Assembly: GCF_030518235.1 (NCBI RefSeq)
Contig: NZ_JAULSA010000001.1
Span: forward strand, 682,001 to 746,000
Reading direction: 5' to 3'
Origin: Saccharibacillus sp. CPCC 101409
Lineage (GTDB): Bacteria; Bacillota; Bacilli; Paenibacillales; Paenibacillaceae
Length of the DNA stretch: 64,000 nucleotides
Shown: positions 53,667-62,796 of the stretch, piece by piece
Layout: every line of letters begins with the position of its first letter
Numbering within the stretch: position 1 is the stretch's first letter
Notes under the pieces: model-generated
What the model was told of the DNA's origin: nothing
The model's input: only the letters and a program-made list of their open reading frames with translations
Database searches by the model: none
Position numbers and translations under genes: made by a program

Positions 53667-54635
53667 ATGCAAAAAATAAGGGATCTGGCCGCGGGACTCA
53701 AACAAAATATCGGACAAATCATCGTCGGCAAAGACGCGGAGGTCGATCTGCTGCTGACCGCGCTGCTCGCTTCCGGCCACGTGCTGCTCGAAGACGTGCC
53801 GGGCACGGGCAAAACGATGCTGGCCAAAAGTCTGGCGTCTTCGCTCAGCCTGACGTTTCAGCGGATTCAGTTTACGCCGGATCTGCTGCCGTCGGACCTG
53901 ACCGGCATTCATTTCTACAACCAAAAAGACGGCGAGTTCCATTTCCGTCCGGGGCCGCTGTTTGCTCGCATCGTGCTGGCCGACGAGATCAACCGGGCGA
54001 CGCCGCGCACCCAGTCGAGTCTGCTCGAATGCATGGAAGAGCGCCAGATCAGCGTGGACGGGCAAACGATGAAGCTGGAGCAGCCGTTTATGGTACTGGC
54101 GACGCAGAACCCGGTAGACAACCAGGGAACGTTCCCGCTGCCGGAAGCGCAGATGGACCGGTTTATGATCCGCATGAAGCTGGGTTATCCGTCGGCGGCC
54201 GAAGGCCGGGAGATCCTGCGCCGGACCGTTCAGGCGGGCGGGCTGACGGCGGAATCGGCAGCATCGACCGCGACGGCGGAAGAAGTGCTGGAAGCCCAGC
54301 GGCTGTGCCGCCTCGTGACGATCGCCGACGATTTGCTCGACTATATCGTGGCGCTGGCGGACGCGTCGAGAAAACACCCGGAGCTTGCGCTCGGCATCAG
54401 CCCGCGGGGCACCCAGGCGCTGCTGCGGGCCTGCCAGGCTTACGCCGCGCTCAAAGGCCGCGATTATATTTTGCCCGACGATGTCAAAGAACTGCTTGTG
54501 CCGGTCTGCGCGCATCGCCTGGTGCTGAACAACCGTTACGATCTGCAGGACAATCCCGCCGAACGCATTCTGCACGAGCTGATGGACCGCGTTCCCGTGC
54601 CGAGCGAAGAGGGACTGGAAAGCGAAGTGAGATAA
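53667..54635 (+). CDS. MoxR-family AAA ATPase
   Basis: This 322-residue ATPase has Walker A EDVPGTGKTM, Walker B IVLADEINRATPRTQSSLLE, sensor 1 VLATQNPVDNQGTFPLPEAQ and the C-terminal lid segment GISPRGTQALLRA. MoxR proteins act as chaperones in assembly of envelope or metal-containing complexes and are usually next to DUF58 proteins, as here. ATG 53667 is preferred because GGAGGA ends six bases before it; ATG 53661 touches the site. Confidence 0.93.
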   Translation: MQKIRDLAAGLKQNIGQIIVGKDAEVDLLLTALLASGHVLLEDVPGTGKTMLAKSLASSLSLTFQRIQFTPDLLPSDLTGIHFYNQKDGEFHFRPGPLFARIVLADEINRATPRTQSSLLECMEERQISVDGQTMKLEQPFMVLATQNPVDNQGTFPLPEAQMDRFMIRMKLGYPSAAEGREILRRTVQAGGLTAESAASTATAEEVLEAQRLCRLVTIADDLLDYIVALADASRKHPELALGISPRGTQALLRACQAYAALKGRDYILPDDVKELLVPVCAHRLVLNNRYDLQDNPAERILHELMDRVPVPSEEGLESEVR

Positions 54636-55787
54636 ATGGCGCTGCTGGGGTTTCTGATCGTTGTCGGATTAATCGTCTATTTGCAGGGACTGGTGCTGGG
54701 CAAACCGGCGCTGTCCCGAATCGATTATGAGCGTACTTTCAGCAAAACCGTCTGCCGCGTGGGCGAATCGATCGAAATGGTGGAAACGATCGCCAACCGC
54801 AAACCGCTGCCCGTCCCCTGGCTGCGGCTCGAAGCGATGCTGCCTTCCGCGCTTTCTTTCGCCCGCAGCGGGGACACGAACGTCAGCGAGGGTGCCATTT
54901 ACCAGAATCATACGAGTCTGTTCACGCTGCCGCCGCTGACGCGGATTACCCGCACGCACCGCATACTCTGCGGGTCGCGCGGCATTTTCCCGATCGAAAC
55001 GGCTACGATGACCGGCGGCGACTTGTTCGGGCTGTATGCGTCTTCCCGGCAGGTTCACCTCCAAATGCGCATGGTGATCCAGCCGAAGATGCTGGGCGAC
55101 GGCGAACTGCCGATGTCCTGGAAAACGTGGCAGGGCGAGCTTGCGGTGCGGCGCTGGATCGTCGAAGATCCTTTTCTGATGAACGGGGTGCGCGAATACG
55201 CCCAGGGCGATCCGATGAACCGGATTCACTGGAAAGCCAGCGCGCGCACCGGACAGCTGCAGGTACACAAAAGCGGCTATTCCGCCGATCCGCGCGTAAT
55301 TATTCTGCTCAACGTCGAAGATTCGGAAACGATGTGGAGCGTCGTGACGCGGCCGGCGCTGATCGAGCGCCAGCTGTCGCTCGCGGCGACCTGCGCGGCA
55401 ACGCTGATCGGACAGGGCATGAGCGCGGGCTTCGCGCACAACGCCGATTCGCAGCTGGGCGGCGAAGGACAGCGGCTGGAGCCGGATTACGGTCCGGTTC
55501 ATCTGAACCGGCTGCTCGAAGCGATGGCGGCGTTCGAGATGAAGTCGAGGCTGCCGTTCCACGAGCTGCTGCATCTGGAAGCGGGCCGCGAATTTCGCGA
55601 GCCGGTCGATTATCTGCTGATTACGACCCATCGTTCGGCCAAGGTCGAAGAAGGGATCGCCGAGCTGGAGAAGCTGGGGCACCGCGTCGGCGTTACCGGC
55701 CTGTCCGGCGATTCGGCGGCTCGGCGTCCGGGCGGCCCGTTCGAAGACCGGCGGGCTTCGGCCCGGCGCGAGGAGGCGGTATTATGA
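54636..55787 (+). CDS. DUF58 protein (first copy)
   Basis: This 383-residue protein has a membrane segment at the N-terminus, an Ig-like beta region and the DUF58 core near residues 175-205 with EYAQGDPMNRIHWKASARTG, followed by a von-Willebrand-like half. The ATG begins directly after the MoxR stop. DUF58 proteins partner with MoxR ATPases, but their molecular job is not established. It is paralogous to the gene at 57266. Confidence 0.9.
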   Translation: MALLGFLIVVGLIVYLQGLVLGKPALSRIDYERTFSKTVCRVGESIEMVETIANRKPLPVPWLRLEAMLPSALSFARSGDTNVSEGAIYQNHTSLFTLPPLTRITRTHRILCGSRGIFPIETATMTGGDLFGLYASSRQVHLQMRMVIQPKMLGDGELPMSWKTWQGELAVRRWIVEDPFLMNGVREYAQGDPMNRIHWKASARTGQLQVHKSGYSADPRVIILLNVEDSETMWSVVTRPALIERQLSLAATCAATLIGQGMSAGFAHNADSQLGGEGQRLEPDYGPVHLNRLLEAMAAFEMKSRLPFHELLHLEAGREFREPVDYLLITTHRSAKVEEGIAELEKLGHRVGVTGLSGDSAARRPGGPFEDRRASARREEAVL

Positions 55788-57127
55788 GCACGGTAAAAGA
55801 AACGCGGAAGCGCGCGAAAACTTCACAGGCGGAAACGGCCGCCGAGACAAGCGGTGGAAAAAGCGGAAAAACGGGCGGTAAAGCAGCTCTGCGCGGATTG
55901 GGCCGCCCGGCGGCTTATTCGGTGCTGGAGGCGCTGTCCGCCTACGCGCCGATCGTGCTGCTGTCTCATTACGTATTGAAGCTGCCGGACCTGCTGCCGC
56001 TGCTGATCGTGTTTGCCCTGCACGCCTGCACTTCGCTGATCGGGCTGCGCCAGGCGGAGCACCGTCTGCCGCGCTGGCTGACCGTGCCGCCGTTCGCCGC
56101 CGCGCTGGCTGCGGCGCTCCTTATTCCGGGCGCGTGGTTTGTCCGCGCGGCGGCCGCTTTGCTGCTGCTGGCGGTCGCAGTGCGCGGACTGCTGGTCGGC
56201 CGCCGCCAGTACTGGGACAATATGCAGCTTCGCGTTCCGCTGATCGGACTCGGGGCTTCGCTGGTCGTTTACGTCGTTGCCGGACGGACGGCGGAATTGG
56301 CCGGATACCGGGGCACGCTGTATATCGCGGCGGTGCTGCTGCTTGTGCTGACGCTGCTGCTGCTGAACGCCGACAAAGTGCGTTTCGCCGCCGGCGAACA
56401 AACGTCGGCGCTGGCCGGCATCCTGACGGCGAACCGACGACTGACCTGGGCCGTGGCGGCGCTGGTCGTGATCGCGGGCATCGTCGGCGGTCCGACCGGC
56501 ATCCTGGGCGCGATTCGCGACTGGTGGGCGTCGATCTTCAGCGGCTCCGCGACCGGACCGCCGCTGCCTTCCGATCCGCTGCCGAGCGCCGATTATTCGC
56601 AGCTCGGCAAACTGGCGGGAGAAGCCAAGGAAGCGCCTTTGTGGCTTAAAGTCGTCGGTTATATTTTTCTTATTTTGTTCTATGCCGCCGCGGCCGCCGG
56701 AGTGCTCTGGCTGCTGTACCGCATATTCGGCCGCTGGCTGCCAAGCGGAATCCGCAATCTGATCCGCCGTATTGCCGCGCAGCTAGGACTGATGCGCACT
56801 CTCCGCGCATCCGGCGATCCGTCGGATTACACGGACAAAGCGGAGAAGCTTTCCGCCAAAGAAACGGGAAACAGACGTCGCTTATTCGGTTTCGGCCGCC
56901 GGGAACCGGCTTATTCCGGCAGCGATCCGAGGCTGCGCTACCGCAGCGTCGTGCTGCAGGCGGCGCGCAAAGGTTTCCCGCTGCGCGCCAGCCGGACGCC
57001 GTTCGAGACCGGCGCGGAATTGACCCGGGGAGACGGCTATACCGAATTGTCGGCTCAAGAACTGCGCGAGCTGGTCGAGCGCTACAATTCGACCCGCTAC
57101 GGCGGCGAAAGCGGGCCGCGCCAATAA
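55784..57127 (+). CDS. Membrane protein with C-terminal DUF4129-like domain (first copy)
   Basis: This 447-residue protein has about seven membrane helices in residues 50-320. A long cytosolic or external tail ends in LRYRSVVLQAARKGFPLRAS, TPFETGAELTRG and ELVERYNSTRYG, the DUF4129 pattern. In the common MoxR-DUF58-TgpA arrangement this domain follows a transglutaminase core; here no such core is present. It overlaps the DUF58 gene by 4 bases. Function unknown. Confidence 0.82.
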   Translation: MSTVKETRKRAKTSQAETAAETSGGKSGKTGGKAALRGLGRPAAYSVLEALSAYAPIVLLSHYVLKLPDLLPLLIVFALHACTSLIGLRQAEHRLPRWLTVPPFAAALAAALLIPGAWFVRAAAALLLLAVAVRGLLVGRRQYWDNMQLRVPLIGLGASLVVYVVAGRTAELAGYRGTLYIAAVLLLVLTLLLLNADKVRFAAGEQTSALAGILTANRRLTWAVAALVVIAGIVGGPTGILGAIRDWWASIFSGSATGPPLPSDPLPSADYSQLGKLAGEAKEAPLWLKVVGYIFLILFYAAAAAGVLWLLYRIFGRWLPSGIRNLIRRIAAQLGLMRTLRASGDPSDYTDKAEKLSAKETGNRRRLFGFGRREPAYSGSDPRLRYRSVVLQAARKGFPLRASRTPFETGAELTRGDGYTELSAQELRELVERYNSTRYGGESGPRQ

Positions 57128-57156
57128 AAGGCTTGTCCATGAAAAGGAGCGGGCGG

Positions 57157-57190
57157 AGAGAAGTTGGCCGCCGCTTCTCTTTTTTCTTTC
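57157..57190 (+). terminator. Weak terminator between the two modules
   Basis: AGAGAAG pairs with CTTCTCT across a ten-base loop, followed by a T-rich run. It may allow partial readthrough into the second DUF58 gene. Confidence 0.5.
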
Positions 57191-57265
57191 TCTTTCATTT
57201 ATTGAATCCGATATTGAATCCGACAAGAACCGGGCGGTATTCCGTCCGCGGAAAGGAGGCCTCTA

Positions 57266-58405
57266 TTGACTTTATTTTGGATGATAACGATCGGCGTGCT
57301 GCTGGCGGTGATTCAGGCGCAGGTGATCGGGCGTTCTTCGCTGCGCGGCATCCGGTACAGCCGGAGCTTCGACCGCCGCGAATGCTGCGCCGGCGACGAG
57401 ATCGAACTGGTCGAAGTTATCGCCAACGAGAAAAGACTGCCCGTGCCGCTGCTCAAGCTGGAAGCGGAATTTCCGACGGCGTTCGTTTTTCGCGGAAGCC
57501 CTTCGATCAAGGTCGGCAAAGGCAGCGTTTATCAAACGCATACAAGCGGCTTTGCGCTGCTGCCGATGCGGCGCGTGAAGCGCAGGCACTTCGTGACTTG
57601 CGCGCAGCGCGGCATTTTCCGGCTGTCGACCGTGTTTATGACGTCCGGCGATCTGCTGGGCTTCGTGCTTCGCTCGCGTTTGCTCACGATCGAAAGTCCG
57701 CTGATCGTGTATCCGCGGCTGCTGGACGAAGCCGAGGTGCCGCACGATTGGAAAAGCTGGCAGGGCGATTTTGCGGTCCGGCGCTGGATTCTCGCAGATC
57801 CGTTCGTGATCGAAGGCTCGCGGGAGTATTCGTCCGGGGATCCGATGAACCGGATACACTGGAAAGCGAGCGCGCGAACCGGCGGACTTCAGGTCTACCG
57901 GCAGGGATATACCGCCGATCCCCAGGTGATGATTGTGCTGGATATCGGCCGGGTCGTGCTCGGCCTCGCCGACAACGAAGCCGAGCGGCTTGCGGAGTAT
58001 GCCGTATCGCTGGCGGCCACCTGCGCGGACCGGCTGCTGTGCACGGGGGTACAGACCGGATTTGCGCATAATGCGCATACGGTATCTTTGCCGCGCATCC
58101 CGCCGGGCGCAGGCAGGGCGCAGCGGGCGGCCTTGATGGAAGCGATGGCCGGGATCAAACTCAAAGAACGCATAACGCTGGAAGAGTATCTGCTTGAAGA
58201 AGCTCGGGGCGGAGAGAACGCGCGCGATTACATCGTCGTCAGCGCTTCCGATCCGGCCGATGCGCGCAGAGCCGTTCAGGCGCTGGAAAGCCGGGGACAC
58301 CGGATCAGCTTTATCGATCCCCGTCGGGGGATGGCGGGAGCGTCTTTCCCGGCGGAATCCGGCGGAAGCGATCGCCGGAGCGGAGAAACGGGGGCGAGCA
58401 CATGA
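57266..58405 (+). CDS. DUF58 protein (second copy), TTG start
   Basis: This 379-residue protein is built like the first copy: N-terminal membrane segment, then EYSSGDPMNRIHWKASARTG at the core and a C-terminal half. TTG at 57266 is supported by AAAGGAGG six bases upstream. Similarity to the first copy is clear across the whole length, so the module was duplicated. It overlaps the following gene by 4 bases. Confidence 0.88.
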   Translation: MTLFWMITIGVLLAVIQAQVIGRSSLRGIRYSRSFDRRECCAGDEIELVEVIANEKRLPVPLLKLEAEFPTAFVFRGSPSIKVGKGSVYQTHTSGFALLPMRRVKRRHFVTCAQRGIFRLSTVFMTSGDLLGFVLRSRLLTIESPLIVYPRLLDEAEVPHDWKSWQGDFAVRRWILADPFVIEGSREYSSGDPMNRIHWKASARTGGLQVYRQGYTADPQVMIVLDIGRVVLGLADNEAERLAEYAVSLAATCADRLLCTGVQTGFAHNAHTVSLPRIPPGAGRAQRAALMEAMAGIKLKERITLEEYLLEEARGGENARDYIVVSASDPADARRAVQALESRGHRISFIDPRRGMAGASFPAESGGSDRRSGETGAST

Positions 58406-59682
58406 AGCGCAAAATACTCGGGGCGGCCGGAACGGCCGTGCGCGAAACGGCGTTCGCTTATCCGCTGCTCGTCTTGTTCGCCCTGTTTGTCGTCGAATTG
58501 TCTCCGTATTACGCCGCGGCGCTGTTCGCGCTGGGCCTGCTGGGCGGCGGCACGGCCGGTCTGTATGTCAAGCGCGGCGGCGCCTATGCGCTGGCGCTGT
58601 CCGCTTCGATCGTCTTGACGGCGGCGATCGGCATAAGCGGCGGCATGGGCAGCCGCGCGATTCCTCTTTTTGCCCTGCTGGCGGTGGCGGCCTGCCGGGG
58701 CGTCTACCGGGAATTCAGCCCGGCCGCTTCCGGGCGCTTGTCCACGCTGTGGGCGGTGTTGGGACTGTGCGCCGCGCTGGGCGTTTATTTCCTGGCGCTG
58801 CGGCACGGCCTTGTGCGTCCGTACGCATTCTCGATTCTGGTCGGCGCGTTGACGGCGCTGTTTGCGCTGATGCTGCGGTGGAATGCGGCCCGGGTGCGCG
58901 ATACGCTCGGAATCGGAGCGGACGATCCGATTCCGAGCGGGCGCCTGCTCCGGGTGAATCTGGTCTTCATGGCGGGACTGCTGCTGCTGATTCTGATTGT
59001 CGGCGGCGCGACGCAGATCGCGTCCGTACTGGAATGGCTGTATCGGGTGTGGGCGTACCTGCTGGGAGGAGACGTCGGCGGAACAAGAACGCCGCCGCCC
59101 GATGTTCCGATCGACACAACGCCGGTGCTCAAAGAATACTGCAGCCAGCCGGTCCATAACACCGAAGAGTTCAAAAGACTGTGCAGTCCGCCGGGCGATG
59201 AATCGAACAGCGATTGGGGACGAGCGGTGATCTGGATCGTGGCCGGCGCGGCCGGACTGGTCGTGCTTGCGGTCGTATACGCGGTACTGAATCTGCTGTA
59301 CGGCATACTGGCCGATTGGCTGCCCGGCTGGCTCAAACGATTTCTGGAAATGCTGCGTCTGGTGCGCCCGCCCGCGGAGCAGGAAGGACGCGAAACTTAT
59401 ATCGACACCACCGAGAAGCTGACCGGCAGGCCCGAACGCGCGGCCCGTTCCGTACGCCGCGCGTATGCCGAGCCCGAAGACGCGCCGCGCCGCGCTTATT
59501 GGAGACTGGTCAGGGAAGCGATCGCGCGGGGATACAAGTTTCGTCCGCAGCTGACCCCGGCCGAGACGGGACGCGAGATCGCCGGCAATCCCGACTACGC
59601 GGAGCGGGGCGAAGAAGAAATCCACCGGGTAATCGAGGGTTACAACCGCAGCCGCTACGACAACGAAAGCGATCGACGCTGA
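58402..59682 (+). CDS. Membrane protein with C-terminal DUF4129-like domain (second copy)
   Basis: This 426-residue protein has about eight membrane helices, a hydrophilic loop with two Cys (LKEYCSQPVHN and KRLCSPPGDE, near residues 245-265), and a C-terminal DUF4129-like domain (AYWRLVREAIARGYKFRPQ, TPAETGREI, VIEGYNRSRYDN). Again no transglutaminase core. It pairs with the second DUF58 gene exactly as the first pair does. The two Cys are not seen in the first copy and may form a disulphide. Confidence 0.82.
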   Translation: MKRKILGAAGTAVRETAFAYPLLVLFALFVVELSPYYAAALFALGLLGGGTAGLYVKRGGAYALALSASIVLTAAIGISGGMGSRAIPLFALLAVAACRGVYREFSPAASGRLSTLWAVLGLCAALGVYFLALRHGLVRPYAFSILVGALTALFALMLRWNAARVRDTLGIGADDPIPSGRLLRVNLVFMAGLLLLILIVGGATQIASVLEWLYRVWAYLLGGDVGGTRTPPPDVPIDTTPVLKEYCSQPVHNTEEFKRLCSPPGDESNSDWGRAVIWIVAGAAGLVVLAVVYAVLNLLYGILADWLPGWLKRFLEMLRLVRPPAEQEGRETYIDTTEKLTGRPERAARSVRRAYAEPEDAPRRAYWRLVREAIARGYKFRPQLTPAETGREIAGNPDYAERGEEEIHRVIEGYNRSRYDNESDRR

Positions 59683-59720
59683 TCATTTTGAACGATGCAG
59701 GCGGAGTTTACAACGAATGC

Positions 59721-59768
59721 AAAGAACCTTCAACTCCGCTTTGAGCGCGGATTCGAAGGTTCTTTTTG
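59721..59768 (+). terminator. Terminator of the MoxR operon
   Basis: AAAGAACCTTC pairs with GAAGGTTCTTT around a loop that itself contains a CCGC/GCGG stem, followed by Ts. Confidence 0.83.
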
Positions 59769-59877
59769 TATGCCGGCGGCATCCTGCGGACGCAGCCGGT
59801 TTCCGGAGAAAAGCGGCCGCCTGAACGTTTTAGTTCGGCGATCCGGCCGGGCCGGGGACCGACCGCCGGTTTTGCGG

Positions 59878-60099
59878 CTAGCGTTTTTTGCTGCTTCCCG
59901 CCGCTCCGCGCTGCTTCAGCGAAGCGTAGGCTTCGGGCGGAAGCTGCGCCGACGAACAGCCCGGACAGCCGGGCGGGGTCGTTCCGTCTGCCTGCACGGA
60001 GCAGCCGGCGCAGGCGCCTTTTTTGCTTTTGTTCCAGAACCGGTACAGCACATACCCCGAGTAGCCCAGCAGCAGTGCGATAATGATCCAGTTAATCAC
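59878..60099 (-). CDS. FeoB-associated Cys-rich membrane protein
   Basis: This 73-residue protein has one N-terminal membrane helix (INWIIIALLLGYSGYVLY) followed by a basic stretch and Cys pairs in GACAGCS and GCPGCSS. Such proteins are found after feoB in Firmicutes and may help ferrous iron transport. The start is GTG at 60099 with GGAGGA upstream. It follows feoB by 36 bases in the same operon. Confidence 0.88.
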   Translation of the reverse strand: MINWIIIALLLGYSGYVLYRFWNKSKKGACAGCSVQADGTTPPGCPGCSSAQLPPEAYASLKQRGAAGSSKKR

Positions 60100-60135
60100 G
60101 ATCGTTCCTCCTTCGTTGAATGTGACGGCGCCGAT

Positions 60136-62160
60136 TCAGACAAAGCCCAGCAGATGTCCGCCCTGGTAAAGAAGGAGCGATACCAGATAAGCGAGCGCGA
60201 GCGAGTACCCCATCGAGAAAAAGGTCCAGCGCCACGAAGACGTTTCTTTGCGGATAACGCCCACCGTCGCCAGGCACGGAATATACAGCAGGATAAACAC
60301 GACAAAGCTGAATGCCTGCAAAGGCGTAAACGCCAGCGCAACCTGGTGCTCAAGTCCGGCCATGTCCGGCGCCTGGTAAATGATATTCATGGTGGACACG
60401 ACGATTTCTTTCGCCATAAAGCCGGTAATCAGCGCCGCTCCGGCCTGCCACGTTCCGAAGCCGAGCGGAATCAGCAGCGTGGACAGCGCGCCGCCGATGT
60501 AAGCGAGAAAGCTGTCGTTCATGTCGACGCCGAAGCCGCCGGGACCGGTATTCGACAGAAACCAGATCACGACCGAGCCGGCCAGGATAATCGTTCCCGC
60601 TTTGCGCAGAAAGCCTTTGACTTTTTCCCATGTCATGCGCAGCAGCGACAGCAGTTGGGGCATCCGGTAAGGCGGAAGCTCGACGACGAAGACGGACGGT
60701 TCGCTTTTGAGCAGCGTGCGGGAGAACAGCTTGGCCAGCGCCAGCGCGAGCACCATGCCGAGCACGTAGAGACCCATCACCACGGAAGCGCGGTTGGAGA
60801 CGAAGAACACGCCCGCGAACAGCGCGTACACCGGCAGCCGCGCTGAACAGGACATCAGCGGAACGAGCAGCGTCGTCAGCAGCCGGTCTTTGCGCTGCTC
60901 CATCGTCCGCGCGGCCATGATCGCGGGCACATTGCAGCCGAAGCCGATAATAAACGGAATAAACGCTTTGCCGCTGAGTCCCACCGCTTCCATCGTCCGG
61001 TCCATCAGCAGCGTGATGCGCGACATATAGCCGGAATCCTCGATAAACGAAATCAGCAGGAACAGGATAAAAATCTGCGGCAGGAATACGAGCACGCCGC
61101 CGACGCCGCCCACGATCCCGTCGACCACCAGCGCCTGCGTAAACGGAGCCGCGCCGAGCGAGGTCAGCGCGTAAGAGATCCATTGACTCAGCGGACCGGA
61201 GATAAAGCCGTCCAGCACATCCGACAGCACGCTGCCCAGCCAGTCGAACGTCAGCTTGAAGATCAGGTACATCAGCGCGAGAAACAGCGGAATGCCGAGC
61301 AGCCGGTGCGTCACGATCGAGTCGATGCGTTCGGTCGCCGTATGGTCGTGCTGCGCCGAGCGGTCGACGACAGCGCCGCAGATCTCCGCGATCCGCTGCC
61401 GGCGGACCTGACGGATATGGGCGGCGGAATCCGCGCCGCCCGTTTCCCGTTCCAGTTCCGGCGCGGCCCGGCGAATCCGTTCGTCGATCGCCGCAAGATC
61501 CGCCGTCTGCGGCAGCGCGCTCCGCACCGCGGGATTGCCTTCAAGCAGCTGCAGCGCCGTCCAGCGGGGATCGGCTTTCGACGTCGCGCCGGCAGCGGCT
61601 GCCGCGCCGACCATTCCGGCTATATCGGCCGCCGCCGCTTCCAGCGCCGGCCCGTAGTCCAGCCGGAAGGAAGCGGGAGCGCGGCCGAGTTCGCCCAGTC
61701 CCCGTAGAACCTCGGAGCAGCCGGTGCCTTTGCGCGCCACGATCGGCACGACCGGCACGCCGAGTTCGCGCCGGAGCGCTTGGGCGTCGACGTCGATCCC
61801 GCGGGCACGCGCCACATCGACCATATTCAGCCCGATCATGACCGGTTTGCCGTACTCCAGCAGCTGCATCGTCAAATACAGATTGCGTTCGAGCTGCGAA
61901 GCGTCCACGATGTTGAGGATCGGGCCGTCCGCTTCTTCCATCAGAAAACGCGCGGCGACGCCTTCGTCTTCGGTGAGCGGCAGCAGCGAGTACAGTCCGG
62001 GCAGATCGACGATCCGGCCCGCTTTGCCGCGCAGCGTACCGATTCTTTTCTCGACGGTAACGCCCGACCAGTTGCCGACCGTTTCGTAGGAACGGGTCAG
62101 CATATTGAACAGCGAAGTCTTGCCGGTGTTGGGATTGCCGAGCAGCGCATAATCGCTCAT
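60136..62160 (-). CDS. feoB: Ferrous iron transporter FeoB
   Basis: This 674-residue protein has an N-terminal GTPase domain with G1 GNPNTGKTSLFN, G3 DLPGLYSLLP and G4 NMVD, then a helical linker. The membrane part has Gate motifs such as GCNVPAIMAARTME and MSCSARLPVYALFAGVFF, the latter with the Cys expected in the iron path. ATG 62160 follows GGAGG and overlaps the feoA stop by 4 bases (ATGA). It imports Fe(II). Confidence 0.96.
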   Translation of the reverse strand: MSDYALLGNPNTGKTSLFNMLTRSYETVGNWSGVTVEKRIGTLRGKAGRIVDLPGLYSLLPLTEDEGVAARFLMEEADGPILNIVDASQLERNLYLTMQLLEYGKPVMIGLNMVDVARARGIDVDAQALRRELGVPVVPIVARKGTGCSEVLRGLGELGRAPASFRLDYGPALEAAAADIAGMVGAAAAAGATSKADPRWTALQLLEGNPAVRSALPQTADLAAIDERIRRAAPELERETGGADSAAHIRQVRRQRIAEICGAVVDRSAQHDHTATERIDSIVTHRLLGIPLFLALMYLIFKLTFDWLGSVLSDVLDGFISGPLSQWISYALTSLGAAPFTQALVVDGIVGGVGGVLVFLPQIFILFLLISFIEDSGYMSRITLLMDRTMEAVGLSGKAFIPFIIGFGCNVPAIMAARTMEQRKDRLLTTLLVPLMSCSARLPVYALFAGVFFVSNRASVVMGLYVLGMVLALALAKLFSRTLLKSEPSVFVVELPPYRMPQLLSLLRMTWEKVKGFLRKAGTIILAGSVVIWFLSNTGPGGFGVDMNDSFLAYIGGALSTLLIPLGFGTWQAGAALITGFMAKEIVVSTMNIIYQAPDMAGLEHQVALAFTPLQAFSFVVFILLYIPCLATVGVIRKETSSWRWTFFSMGYSLALAYLVSLLLYQGGHLLGFV

Positions 62161-62414
62161 GTCCGCGCAACCTCCAGGCGCGACGCTTCGAACCGCCGGA
62201 TGCCGACAAGCTGTCCGGCGCATTCGAACGTCAGCGGCCCGCCGAACGGCCCGAACCGGCGGACCGTCAGCCGGCTGCCTTCCGCAACGCCCAGATCGTT
62301 CAGCCTGCGGCGCAGCAGCGGATCGATCCGGTGGAGCGCCGTGACGACGGCCGCTCCGCCGGGGCGGATATCGGCCAGTACCGCGGCCGTTTGGAATTCC
62401 GTGCTTTTACGCAT
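62157..62414 (-). CDS. feoA: Ferrous iron transport protein FeoA
   Basis: This 85-residue protein has an SH3-like FeoA fold: RRRLNDLGVAEGSRLTVRR followed by a PFGGPLTFECAGQLVGIRR segment and a hydrophobic end. It binds FeoB and supports uptake. It is the first gene behind a Fur box. Confidence 0.92.
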   Translation of the reverse strand: MRKSTEFQTAAVLADIRPGGAAVVTALHRIDPLLRRRLNDLGVAEGSRLTVRRFGPFGGPLTFECAGQLVGIRRFEASRLEVART

Positions 62415-62445
62415 AAAAGTTCTCCTTCATCTCTATGACTTGGAA

Positions 62446-62464
62446 TGATAATCAATATCAATTA
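62446..62464 (-). promoter_or_regulatory. Fur box of the feo operon
   Basis: TGATAATCAATATCAATTA contains the TGATAAT-A-TATCA-like inverted core of Bacillus Fur sites and lies about 30-50 bases before feoA, the expected place for iron repression. Confidence 0.7.
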
Positions 62465-62535
62465 GCTTTTTTTGTAATGTACCACCAAGAATTTGCCGCG
62501 ACTGTGACCGATGTCATAAAAATGCGGATTTTCAC

Positions 62536-62564
62536 TTTACATTGCTCGCTTCCTTAAGTATGAT
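62536..62564 (+). promoter_or_regulatory. Promoter of the GGDEF gene
   Basis: TTTACA (62536-62541), 17 bases and TATGAT (62559-62564), giving a leader of about 225 bases. Confidence 0.65.
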
Positions 62565-62632
62565 AAAAAAGCCAAAATTGGCCGGACGGTACTTTATGGA
62601 TTAATGTCCGCCTATCATGGACAATTTGGAAG

Positions 62633-62658
62633 AGGTCCGAGCAGAAAGGGCCTTTTTT
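62633..62658 (+). terminator. Attenuator-like terminator in the GGDEF leader
   Basis: AGGTCC pairs with GGGCCT (one G-T pair) across nine bases and is followed by six Ts. The GTCC arm can instead pair with GGAC at 62619-62622, so two structures compete. Confidence 0.45.
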
Positions 62659-62796
62659 CTTGCAGTTGACCAAGAAAATTGTCTGATTTTGACGAAGCCC
62701 GGCAGGATAAAGCAAGCCGGCGTAGAATGTAAAGCCAAGATGAGAAACCGATCCGATTTTATGACATCCCAGCAGGACGGAAGTGAACGTGAACGA

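Larger units (their letters stand above)
62415..62796. other. Divergent region between feoA and the GGDEF gene
   Basis: This 382-base gap holds the feo Fur box, a plus-strand promoter, and a leader with an attenuator-like hairpin. No other gene is apparent. Confidence 0.55.

Noticed and set aside
62565..62796. c-di-GMP riboswitch before the GGDEF gene
   Set aside because: The GEMM core sequences and tetraloop-receptor pattern are not present; only an attenuator-like structure remains.
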